Source: Ectothiorhodospiraceae bacterium WFHF3C12 (lineage in GTDB: Bacteria > Pseudomonadota > Gammaproteobacteria > Nitrococcales > Nitrococcaceae). From it: a stretch of 58,651 bases of DNA. The translations under genes and the position numbers were made by a program. The notes below the pieces were generated by a model. The model was given only the letters and a program-made list of their open reading frames with translations, was not told the origin of the DNA and ran no database searches. The DNA is taken from positions 1 to 58,651 of the forward strand of contig JACDUA010000022.1 of NCBI GenBank assembly GCA_013519935.1. Reading direction: 5' to 3'. Below, in pieces: positions 16,628-24,046 of the stretch (its first letter is position 1; the number at the start of each line of letters is the position of its first letter).

Positions 16628-17917
16628 TTACTGCGTTGGCGAGGCGGTTTCGCGATGCACCACGTCGCCGGACCCGCTGAGCTGCTCGGCGTCGTAGACG
16701 CGCCAGTTGCCCAGCATGGTGGTAGCGGGCGGATACGCCCGGTTCGGAACGACTTCGCCGATGGCCTGCATCTGCACGATCTGATGGGTCTCGGGGTCCA
16801 TGTAGGAGGTGAAACCCTCGGGATCTTCGGGGAGCTTGAGCCGGAGCTGCTCCAGCGCCGCGATCAGCTCGTCGGTGTCACGGGGATCGCCGACCTCCCC
16901 CACTACCTGGGCAATGGCCTTGATGCCCGCGTAAGCGCCTTCGGCGGCATAGCTGGGATAGCGCCCGGCATGCTCGTAGAAGCGGTTGACGAAGCGCCGG
17001 TTGGCCTCGGTATCCGGCCAGTTGTTGTGGTGCCGGGCGGAGAGCACCACGCCCAGCGGCATCTCGTCGCCCAGAGCGGCCATGACCTCGTAATTGCCGC
17101 CGGCGTCGAAATTGAAGAAGCGCATGCGCTCGAAGAGCTCCAGATTCCCGGCCTGACGGATGAACTGGACGGCATCGCCGCCCCAGTGTCCGTTGACCAG
17201 GATCTGCGGCGCCGCATCCAGGATCGCGTCTATGTAAGGCGTAAAGTCCGGCTCATAGAGCTTCGGCCAGAGCTCGACGACGATCTCGTAATCCACACCG
17301 AGGGCATCGAGCTGCTCGCGCATGTCCCGCCACATGACATGGCCGTAATCGTAGTCGGGGCCGATGAAGCCGATGCGCCGCCAGCCCGTGCGCGCCTGAA
17401 GCTCGGCCAGGTAGCGCGCGCCCGCCGCCATGGACTGCCGGGTATTGTTGGAGACCCGGAAATAGTACGGATGCCGGCTCTCGCCCGTGAGCCGCGAAGA
17501 GGCGTGGTCCGTGCCGACGAAAATGGTCTGCCGGCGACGGGCTACGTCGCTGACCGCCAGCCCCACCGCCGAGCTCACCGCGCCGCAGAGGAAATGCACG
17601 TTCTCGCGGCGTATGAACCGCTCCGCGATCTGCACCGCGTAGGCCGGTTTGGACTTGCTGTCCTCCACCAGCACCCGCAGGCGCCGTCCGGCGACACCGC
17701 CGTCGGCATTGACCTCGGCCACGGCCATCTCGATGGCGGCCACGCTATCCCGGCCGTAAAGGCCGCCGCGTCCGGTCATGGGGAACAGGCAACCGACGAG
17801 TAGCTCGTCACCGCTGGCCGCGGCGGTCACCCCGGGCGGCGCCTGGAACAGCAGTACGGCACCAAACAGCAGGGCCACCACGCGCCTGACCTGGCGTCGG
17901 GTTCTCCTCACTCCCAT
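16628..17917 (-). CDS. LIV/AmiC-type periplasmic substrate-binding protein, first gene of the sigma54 operon
   Basis: 429 residues. A basic N-terminus and hydrophobic segment (VRRVVALLFGAVLLFQAPPG) form a signal peptide. The mature protein starts near DELLVGCLFPMTGRGGLYG and follows the Peripla_BP_6/AmiC-FmdD pattern (AIEMAVAEVNADGGVAGRRL, VHFLCGAVSSAVGLAVSDVA, FIGPDYDYGHVMWRDM, ILVNGHWGGDAVQFIRQAG). Relatives bind short-chain amides, urea or amino acids. It is a second binding protein for a single livHMGF set and is quite different from the one at 14163-15470. The leader carries an enhancer-type sigma54 promoter. The ATG at 17917 is chosen because the signal peptide begins there, although the ribosome site (AAGAGAA) is weak. 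Confidence 0.85.
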   Translation of the reverse strand: MGVRRTRRQVRRVVALLFGAVLLFQAPPGVTAAASGDELLVGCLFPMTGRGGLYGRDSVAAIEMAVAEVNADGGVAGRRLRVLVEDSKSKPAYAVQIAERFIRRENVHFLCGAVSSAVGLAVSDVARRRQTIFVGTDHASSRLTGESRHPYYFRVSNNTRQSMAAGARYLAELQARTGWRRIGFIGPDYDYGHVMWRDMREQLDALGVDYEIVVELWPKLYEPDFTPYIDAILDAAPQILVNGHWGGDAVQFIRQAGNLELFERMRFFNFDAGGNYEVMAALGDEMPLGVVLSARHHNNWPDTEANRRFVNRFYEHAGRYPSYAAEGAYAGIKAIAQVVGEVGDPRDTDELIAALEQLRLKLPEDPEGFTSYMDPETHQIVQMQAIGEVVPNRAYPPATTMLGNWRVYDAEQLSGSGDVVHRETASPTQ

Positions 17918-17969
17918 AAGGCAGTTCTCTTTCTTGTTTCTACGGCGCGAAACCGTGCGGATGGAACGG

Positions 17970-17986
17970 TGCAAGGGCTGCACCAG
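17970..17986 (-). promoter_or_regulatory. sigma54 (-24/-12) promoter of the uptake operon
   Basis: Minus strand 17986-17970 reads CTGGTGCAGCCCTTGCA. The invariant GG and GC are separated by exactly 10 nt and the -12 box TTGCA is perfect. Predicted transcription starts near 17959, about 42 nt before the start codon of the binding-protein gene at 16628-17917. The neighbouring upstream gene encodes a sigma54 activator. Confidence 0.8.
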
Positions 17987-18005
17987 AATGGTTCCAGATC
18001 AGAGA

Positions 18006-18018
18006 AATCAAAGTGTTG
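18006..18018 (+). promoter_or_regulatory. IHF binding site consensus
   Basis: AATCAAAGTGTTG matches WATCAA-N4-TTR at every fixed position. It lies about 53 bp upstream of the predicted start, between the sigma54 promoter and the two dyads, where IHF usually bends DNA to bring activator and polymerase together. Confidence 0.65.
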
Positions 18019-18036
18019 GGCTTTCTCGTGCCCATA

Positions 18037-18081
18037 AACCCTTGCCCCGATGAGCGCCTGGCGCTCATCGGGGCAAGGGTT
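18037..18081. promoter_or_regulatory. 45-bp perfect palindrome containing activator site UAS2
   Basis: Arms of 22 bp (18037-18058 and 18060-18081) are fully complementary around T18059. The central part contains the half-sites GATGAGCGCC and GGCGCTCATC, which share ATGAGCG/CGCTCAT with the dyad at 18082-18100. The centre is about 100 bp upstream of the predicted start, ideal for an NtrC-type enhancer. As RNA the outer arms would make a very stable hairpin 46 bp beyond the response regulator stop, so it may double as its terminator. Confidence 0.7.
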
Positions 18082-18100
18082 ATGAGCGGTAACCGCTCAT
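18082..18100. promoter_or_regulatory. activator site UAS1
   Basis: The perfect 19-bp dyad ATGAGCGGTAACCGCTCAT is centred at 18091, 32 bp from the centre of UAS2, so the two sites lie on the same DNA face (about three turns). It lies about 132 bp upstream of the predicted start. The likely binder is the Fis-type helix-turn-helix of the adjacent response regulator. Confidence 0.7.
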
Positions 18101-18126
18101 CACGCGCTTCGCGAACCGCCGGAAGA

Positions 18127-19467
18127 CTATTGCAGCCCGAGTCGCTGAAGGCGCCGTTTCAGCGCGTGACGGGAGATGCCCAGAGCCGCGGCGGCGCGCC
18201 CCTTCTGACCGCCGGCCTGGGAAAGGGCACGCAGGAGGATGTCGCGTTCGGTGGAGGCCAGACGGGCGTCCAGGAGTCCCGCTTCACCGGACTGCTCGGC
18301 GGCACCGAACTCCGCCGGCAGATGGCCGGGCTGGATATCGGCACCGGGATACAGAATGGTCAGCCGTTCCACCAGGTTCTTGAGCTCGCGGACGTTGCCC
18401 GGCCAGCCGTAACCCTCGAGCATGGCCGTGGCCTCGGGGCTGAACGTCACGGGCTGGCAGTTCTCCGCCCCAGCGATCTGCTCGGCGAAGTGCAACGCGA
18501 GGATGCCGATGTCGCCGCCGCGCTCGGCCAGCCGCGGCACCACCAGGGGCACCACGTTGAGCCGGTAGAACAGATCGGCGCGGAACCGCCCATCCCGGGC
18601 CTCCGCCTCGATATCGCGGTTGGTGGCGGCCACGACACGCACGTCGGTAACGCGCTCCCGGGCGGCACCCACCGGCCGGAAGGAGCGGTTCTCGATGAAG
18701 TGCAACAGCTTGGCCTGAAGGTGCAGCGGCAATTCGCCGATCTCGTCCAGCAGCAGCGTGCCGCCGTCGGCGAGCTGCGCCAGCCCGGGCCGGCGGTGAT
18801 CCGCGCCCGTGTAGGCGCCCTTCTCGGCGCCGAACAGCTCCGCCTCCAGCAGGCTCTCGGGTAGCGCGGCGCAGTTGATCTCGACGAACGGCCCGTCGGC
18901 GACCGTGCTCTGGTTATGGATCGCCCTCGCGACCAGTGCCTTGCCGGTGCCGGACTCGCCCAGAAGCAGCACCGTGCGCGTGTTGCTGCGGGCGACCGTG
19001 GCGATGCGCTCGCGCAGCGTTGCCACGGCGTCGGACGCGCCCAACAGGCCGTCCTGGTCCACGGACTGGCGCCGGTGATAGCGCACCTCCTGGGACAGGC
19101 GGCCGTGCTCCGTGGCGCGGCGAATGAGATGGACCAGCTCGTCCAGATCGAAGGGCTTGGTCAGGAAGTCCTCGGCCCCCTTCTTCACCGCCTCCACCGC
19201 CACCCGGGTCTCGCCGTAGGCGGAGATCATCACCACCGGCATGTCCGGGAGCCGCTCGCGCAGCTTGCCGAGCACCTCGATGCCGGATTCGTCCGGCAGG
19301 CGCAGGTCGATCAGCACGAGATCCGGCTCCAGCCGCAGCGCCGCCGTTAGGCCGGAGGCACCGTCGTAGGCGCCCTCGGCGCGGATGGCGTGGGCACGCA
19401 GCCCATAGACCAGCGAGTTCACGAGATTCCGTTCATCGTCGACGATGAGCACCTGCGGCGAGCGCAT
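18127..19467 (-). CDS. NtrC-family sigma54-dependent response regulator
   Basis: 446 residues in three domains. The receiver (1-120) has DD10-11, phospho-acceptor D54 (LVLIDLRLPDESG), S82 and K104. The AAA+ domain has Walker A GESGTGKALVARA, the sigma54-contact loop GAYTGA (Tyr in place of the usual Phe of GAFTGA, a known variant), Walker B GGTLLLDEIGELP and arginine-finger region DLFYRLNVVPL. The C-terminal Fis-type helix-turn-helix is GRAAAALGISRHALKRRLQR. An AGGAG ribosome site precedes the ATG. The kinase gene ends 57 bp upstream, so the pair is cotranscribed. Immediately downstream are two dyads, an IHF site and a sigma54 promoter driving the uptake operon, which is the predicted target. 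Confidence 0.93.
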   Translation of the reverse strand: MRSPQVLIVDDERNLVNSLVYGLRAHAIRAEGAYDGASGLTAALRLEPDLVLIDLRLPDESGIEVLGKLRERLPDMPVVMISAYGETRVAVEAVKKGAEDFLTKPFDLDELVHLIRRATEHGRLSQEVRYHRRQSVDQDGLLGASDAVATLRERIATVARSNTRTVLLLGESGTGKALVARAIHNQSTVADGPFVEINCAALPESLLEAELFGAEKGAYTGADHRRPGLAQLADGGTLLLDEIGELPLHLQAKLLHFIENRSFRPVGAARERVTDVRVVAATNRDIEAEARDGRFRADLFYRLNVVPLVVPRLAERGGDIGILALHFAEQIAGAENCQPVTFSPEATAMLEGYGWPGNVRELKNLVERLTILYPGADIQPGHLPAEFGAAEQSGEAGLLDARLASTERDILLRALSQAGGQKGRAAAALGISRHALKRRLQRLGLQ

Positions 19468-19524
19468 GGCAACTCCTCCCTGCTCATTCCTTTTTGATGG
19501 CGGGCGGCGCCGCGGACCCGCTGA

Positions 19525-21240
19525 CTAGTGCCCGCGGCCCTGCCCGGCTCCCTCGGCACCGCCGGCCCGCGGCAGCGTGATGGTAACCGTGGTCCCCTGT
19601 CCCGGTGCGCTGGCAAAACTCAGCTCACCGCGATTAAGTTCCACGAGCTGACGGGTGATGGCAAGCCCGAGACCCGTGCCGTCGGCCCGCGTGGTGTAGA
19701 ACGGATCGGTAATCCGCCCCAGCGCGTCCGCCGGAATGCCGACGCCAGTGTCCCTGACCTCGATTTCGATATTGTCGCCTGCGGCCGCCGCCCGCAGCGT
19801 GAGCTGGCCGCCCTCCGGCATGGCCTGCATCGCGTTGAGCACCAGGTTCATCATGATCTGTTGAAGATGGAACGGATCGGCCTGCACGTGGGCGTCGCGA
19901 AGGCCGGCGGCCACGGTGCTGACGCCCGCGTCCCGCGCCTGCTTGTCCACCATGCCCAGCAGACGCCGGAAAAGGTCGCGAACTGAAACGGTCTCGAACT
20001 GGGGCTCGTGGGGCCGCGCGAAGTTCAGGACCTCCTCCAGGGTCTCGTCCAGGCGGTCGATCTCGTCGCCCAGCACGTTGAGAATCTGCCGTCGCTCCGT
20101 GTCGGCCTCCCCCACCGCCAGCCCCTGGACGCTGGTTTTCACGGTCGCCAGGGGGTTGCGTATCTCATGGGCGATGCCGGCCGCGAACTGGCCCAGCAGC
20201 GCCATCTTCTCCATTTCCACCGTGGAGCGCACCACCCTTTGCAGTCGCTCCGCCATGCCGTTGAACGCGCGGGCCAGAATGGCGACTTCGTCCCGGCCGA
20301 CGGGCCGGATACGCCAGGACAGGTTGCCGGAGGCCACCTCCTCGGCACCGTCCACCAGCTGGCCGATGCGGCCACGGGTGCGCCGCAGGAAGACGAAGTA
20401 GACCAGGGGTAGCAGCAGCACGATGCCGGCCACGGCCACGACCATGGCGTAACGCACCCGCTGCAGGGGCATGACCAGCTCTTCGCCCTCGACCACCAGC
20501 GCGGGACGCCAGCCGGGTATCAGCGACGCCCCCTTGATGACGCGACCGTCCGGCTGAGTGGGCAGGCCGACGTTGGAAAACGCACGGCCGTCGTCGGCCA
20601 TCAGCACGGGATAGAACAGGCCGGTCTCATCCTCGTTGCCCAGCAGCTCGGTGACCGAGGACAGGCGTACATGCAGCGCAATGGTGCCGAGGCGCTCGTC
20701 GCCCGGGGTGCGACCCGGCAGGTCGCGGGCCATGAGGAAGAAACCGGGATGCCCGGTGCGCGGCGCCACGGGGCCGAATATCCGCCCTTCGGGCGTGTCG
20801 ATCCGGTTGAGACCTTCCAGAGAGAAGGTGCCCTCGCCCCAGTAGGGCGGCCCGGAGGCAGCCCGGCCGGGGATGGCACGCACCAGCTGCCCCCAGCGGT
20901 CGAAGAGCAACACGCCGTAGAGATCGGGCTGATCCGCCTCGAACTCCACCACGGCCTTGAGCCCCTGCTCGAGGTTCAGCTCCGCGTCCGCGCGCAGCAG
21001 CGTGTGCACCGCGGGATAGCCGGCCAGGTTCTCCAGGGCGTACCAGCGCGCGTCCATGAATGCACGGAGGCGGCCGGATACCGCCGCCAGCCGCCGCTCC
21101 ATGCGCTCACCGGTCAGGGAATCGATCAGATTGACGCTGTAGCGGTCGTACAGCGCCGACACGATCAGCAGCGGCACCAATGCCGCCAGCAGCGAAAACG
21201 CGAAGAACTTGCCTGCGAGGCTCTTGCGCCAGGATACCAT
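19525..21240 (-). CDS. membrane sensor histidine kinase (Cache-like sensor-HAMP-HisKA-HATPase)
   Basis: 571 residues. A first membrane helix (about 13-35) and a second (about 270-292, AMVVAVAGIVLLLPLVYFVF) bracket a periplasmic domain of about 235 residues with a Cache-like pattern (MDARWYALENLAGYPAV, GVLLFDRWGQLVRAIPG, GFFLMARDLPG). HAMP (RGRIGQLVDGAEEVASGNLS) is followed by the phospho-acceptor box AAGIAHEIRNPLATVK and the ATPase boxes MMNLVLNAMQAMPEGG, DTGVGIP and GTGLGLAI. The architecture is close to NtrB/ZraS-like kinases that partner sigma54 activators. It probably senses a small extracellular ligand, perhaps the one imported by the operon. The ATG at 21240 is chosen; an upstream GTG (21279) is possible. 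Confidence 0.9.
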   Translation of the reverse strand: MVSWRKSLAGKFFAFSLLAALVPLLIVSALYDRYSVNLIDSLTGERMERRLAAVSGRLRAFMDARWYALENLAGYPAVHTLLRADAELNLEQGLKAVVEFEADQPDLYGVLLFDRWGQLVRAIPGRAASGPPYWGEGTFSLEGLNRIDTPEGRIFGPVAPRTGHPGFFLMARDLPGRTPGDERLGTIALHVRLSSVTELLGNEDETGLFYPVLMADDGRAFSNVGLPTQPDGRVIKGASLIPGWRPALVVEGEELVMPLQRVRYAMVVAVAGIVLLLPLVYFVFLRRTRGRIGQLVDGAEEVASGNLSWRIRPVGRDEVAILARAFNGMAERLQRVVRSTVEMEKMALLGQFAAGIAHEIRNPLATVKTSVQGLAVGEADTERRQILNVLGDEIDRLDETLEEVLNFARPHEPQFETVSVRDLFRRLLGMVDKQARDAGVSTVAAGLRDAHVQADPFHLQQIMMNLVLNAMQAMPEGGQLTLRAAAAGDNIEIEVRDTGVGIPADALGRITDPFYTTRADGTGLGLAITRQLVELNRGELSFASAPGQGTTVTITLPRAGGAEGAGQGRGH

Positions 21241-21344
21241 TGGGGCTTCTGATAGCTGCGGCGGCGCGGCAACCCGCACACGCGGCCACTGTGATTACCC
21301 CCTCCAGGGGACGCCGACCCGCTCGATGGCGGGATACCAGCCGT

Positions 21345-22973
21345 TCAGACGGCCTCCGCCCGGGCCTGTCCCTGCGGTACCGCCGAACGGCCCAGAATCA
21401 TGTCCGCGGCCTTCTCGCCAATCATTATCGCCGGGGCGTTGGTGTTGCCGCCCATGACCGTGGGCATGACGGAGGCGTCCACCACGCGCAGGCCCTCGAG
21501 GCCGTGAACGCGCAGCTCCTCGTCGACCACCGCCATGTCGTCCTGGCCCATCTTGCAGGTGCCCACCGGGTGGTAGACGGTATCCGCCCGCTGCCGGATG
21601 GCCTCGGCGATATCCGCATCGGTGCGCGCATTCGCCGTATAGATGTCGCGGCCCGCGTACTTGCGCAGGGGCGCGGCATCCAGGATCTCCCGCATGAGCC
21701 CGTATCCCCGGACCATGTCCTGCATGTCCCGTTCATCCCCGAGGAAGTTGGGGTCGATACGCGGCGGGCTCTTCCAGTCGGCGTCGCGCAGGCGAACGCT
21801 GCCGCGGCTGCGCGGCCGCAACAGGCAGACGTGGCAGCTGTAACCGTGCCCGAGATGCAGTTTGCGGCTGTGGTCGTCGACGATGCCGACGACGAAATGC
21901 AGCTGGAACTCGGGCGCCTCGCTGTCAGCGTGCGCCTTGAGGAAGCCGCCGGCCTCGGCGAAGTTCGTGGTGAGCATGCCGGTGTGGTCCCGCCGGTACT
22001 CGCCGACGGCCCGCAGCATGCGCATGCCGCCTCGGGCGGAGAAACCGAAAAGCTCCCGCGCGGCGGGCGCCTTCGACTTGAAGCAGGCCACGTAGTCAAT
22101 GTGGTCGTGCAGGTTCTCGCCCACGCCCGGCAGCACGCGCACCGGGCTGATGCCATGACGCTTGAGCTCCGCCTCGGGTCCGACCCCGGAGAGCAGCAGG
22201 ATCTGCGGGCTCTGCAGCGCGCCGGCACTGAGAATCACCTCCGAGCTGGCGCGCACCTGGTGCTCGGCGCCGCGCCGGCTGTACGCCACGCCCACGGCCC
22301 GCTCGCCCTCGAACAGCACCCGCGTGACATGGGCCTGCGTGATAACCGTGAGATTGGGCCGGTCCAGAACCGGGGTCAGAAACGCTTTGGCGGCGCTGCA
22401 GCGCTCGCCATCCTTCTGCGTGACCTGGTACAGGCCCACGCCGGCCTGCTCGGCGGCGTTGAAATCCCGGTTGTGGCCGTGTCCGGCGGCCTCCCCCGCC
22501 TCCACGAATACCTCGTCGATGGGATTGGGCGAGCGCAGATCGGCAACGTTCAGGGGACCGCCGACACCGTGCCAGGCGTCGGCGCCGCGCTCCTGGTTCT
22601 CCGAGCGCTTGAAATAGGGCAGCACCTCTTCGTAGGACCAGCCCCGGTTTCCGAGGGCCGCCCAGTGGTCGTAGTCGATCCGGTGGCCACGCATGTAGAT
22701 CATGGCGTTGATGGAGCTGCTGCCGCCCAGGGTCTTGCCGCGAGGCTGATAACCGCGACGGTTGTTCAGGCCGGGCTGCGGCTCGGTCTGGAAGGCCCAG
22801 TTGCAGTGCTTCGTCGGCAGAATCGCGGCGGTGCCGGCGGGCACGTGGATGAACAGGCTACGGTCGGGTTTGCCGGCCTCCAGCAGGCAGACGCTGACAT
22901 CGGGATCCGCCGACAGGCGGTTCGCCAGCACGCATCCGGCGGACCCGCCACCAACGATGATGTAATCGTACAT
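21345..22973 (-). CDS. GMC-family FAD dehydrogenase, AlkJ/choline dehydrogenase-like
   Basis: 542 residues. FAD motif YIIVGGGSAGCVLANRLSAD at the N-terminus, then the GMC signatures RGKTLGGSSSINAMIYMRGH and GALQSPQILLLSGVG. The C-terminal catalytic region has YHPVGTCKMG (catalytic His) and DASVMPTVMGGNTNAPAIMI. The pattern over the full length resembles AlkJ, a membrane-associated alcohol dehydrogenase feeding electrons to quinone, and choline dehydrogenases; the substrate is not determined. It has a strong GAGGAGGAG ribosome site and lies 104 bp upstream of the kinase gene, so it may be the first gene of a dehydrogenase-kinase-regulator unit. This suggests that the signal sensed relates to an alcohol. 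Confidence 0.88.
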   Translation of the reverse strand: MYDYIIVGGGSAGCVLANRLSADPDVSVCLLEAGKPDRSLFIHVPAGTAAILPTKHCNWAFQTEPQPGLNNRRGYQPRGKTLGGSSSINAMIYMRGHRIDYDHWAALGNRGWSYEEVLPYFKRSENQERGADAWHGVGGPLNVADLRSPNPIDEVFVEAGEAAGHGHNRDFNAAEQAGVGLYQVTQKDGERCSAAKAFLTPVLDRPNLTVITQAHVTRVLFEGERAVGVAYSRRGAEHQVRASSEVILSAGALQSPQILLLSGVGPEAELKRHGISPVRVLPGVGENLHDHIDYVACFKSKAPAARELFGFSARGGMRMLRAVGEYRRDHTGMLTTNFAEAGGFLKAHADSEAPEFQLHFVVGIVDDHSRKLHLGHGYSCHVCLLRPRSRGSVRLRDADWKSPPRIDPNFLGDERDMQDMVRGYGLMREILDAAPLRKYAGRDIYTANARTDADIAEAIRQRADTVYHPVGTCKMGQDDMAVVDEELRVHGLEGLRVVDASVMPTVMGGNTNAPAIMIGEKAADMILGRSAVPQGQARAEAV

Positions 22974-23092
22974 AGCTCCTCCTCGCGCTCACGCCCCTTG
23001 ATTCTTGTTTGCGGGGGCGTCGATGCCGCCTGGGCCGGGCGCTGACCGCGACCCGGGCTGCGGACAACGGACCACCATGCCCTGGAGCTTCA

Positions 23093-23119
23093 GCATAGTG
23101 CACAACCGTACACATATGC
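23093..23119. promoter_or_regulatory. imperfect dyad upstream of the GMC dehydrogenase
   Basis: GCATAGTGCAC, a 4-nt spacer, and GTACACATATGC form an inverted repeat with one bulge and one mismatch, about 120 bp upstream of the dehydrogenase start. It is AT-richer than its surroundings. It could be an operator for an unlinked repressor. No promoter hexamers are convincing nearby. Confidence 0.35.
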
Positions 23120-23250
23120 CACGCCCGCGACGACGCATCGACCGCTGCCGGCGCCAGCGCCGGCGGGAAATTCGCTGGAGTCGCGGCTGCGCGGGACGGA
23201 TCGCCCATTCGCGCCGCGGCATTAACCGTCCAGCCAGGGCGGAACCGGCC

Positions 23251-24027
23251 CTAGTCCGGCCCGGCGGGCCGCCATGGGAAACCAAGGGCCTCGACTTCCG
23301 TGCGGAGCTCATCCATGGCGGCGGCCACGGCCCGGGACGGGCCTCGCAGCCCAAGCTCCAGCTGAAATCCGTCGGTCTGGGTGGAGGGCAGGCAGGACAG
23401 GCGCAGGTCGGGATAGCGGTCGACGAAGCCTTCCATCATGGGGATGACGTCACTCTCCCGCGCGCCGGGCACGATTATGGCCAGCTCGGTACGCGTGCCC
23501 GGGGCGTGCAGATGGGGATATCGCTTGTCGAGCACCCACTCGATCATGGGCCAGGCCATGTTCGGGAAGCCGGGCACGAAATGATGGTCGCGGATGGAGA
23601 ACCCCGGTACCCGGTTGACCGGGTTGGGGATGATGTCGGCTCCCTCCGGGAAATCCACCAGCCGGTAACGCCGGTCAGTGATCTCGCGCTCGCCGAAACG
23701 CGCCCGCAGCTCGGCCACCCCGTCTGGATGCCGTGCCAGAGACAGGCCCAGGGCTTCGGCGGCACACTGGCGGGTGCGGTCGTCCGGCGTCGCCCCGATG
23801 CCGCCGCAGCTGAAAACCACGTCGCCGGAGGCAAAGGTCTGGCGCAGGTTCTCGGTCAGCAGATCCGCCTCGTCGCCGAGGATGCGCGCCCAGGAGAGCT
23901 CCATGCCCCGGGCGTCGAGCAGCTCGATCATCCGCGAGAAATGCTTGTCGCGGCGTTTTCCCGACAGCAGCTCGTCGCCGATGATGATCAGCCCGAAACG
24001 CGATGCGGTGGCGGATGACGGACTCAA
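23251..24027 (-). CDS. CinA N-terminal/MoaB-like molybdopterin-binding domain protein
   Basis: 258 residues, COG1058. It consists only of the MoCF/CinA-N domain: FGLIIIGDELLSGKRRDKHF at the start, VVFSCGGIGATPDDRTRQCA in the middle, and VPGFPNMAWPMIEWVL. The C-terminal nicotinamide-nucleotide deamidase domain of full CinA is absent. Members with this architecture are annotated as competence/damage-inducible protein A. Pyrophosphatase activity towards nucleotides (ADP-ribose, FAD) has been described for relatives; a role here is unproven. The TTG start at 24027 is supported by GAGGAG 9 nt upstream. It follows the RND gene by 19 bp on the same strand and probably ends that operon. Confidence 0.83.
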   Translation of the reverse strand: MSPSSATASRFGLIIIGDELLSGKRRDKHFSRMIELLDARGMELSWARILGDEADLLTENLRQTFASGDVVFSCGGIGATPDDRTRQCAAEALGLSLARHPDGVAELRARFGEREITDRRYRLVDFPEGADIIPNPVNRVPGFSIRDHHFVPGFPNMAWPMIEWVLDKRYPHLHAPGTRTELAIIVPGARESDVIPMMEGFVDRYPDLRLSCLPSTQTDGFQLELGLRGPSRAVAAAMDELRTEVEALGFPWRPAGPD

Positions 24028-24046
24028 GACTCGACTCCTCGTTGAC

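Noticed and set aside
18037-18081. Palindrome interpreted only as an intrinsic terminator
   Set aside because: There is no T tract, it shares half-sites with the neighbouring dyad at three helical turns, and it sits at an enhancer distance from a sigma54 promoter. Termination remains a possible second role.
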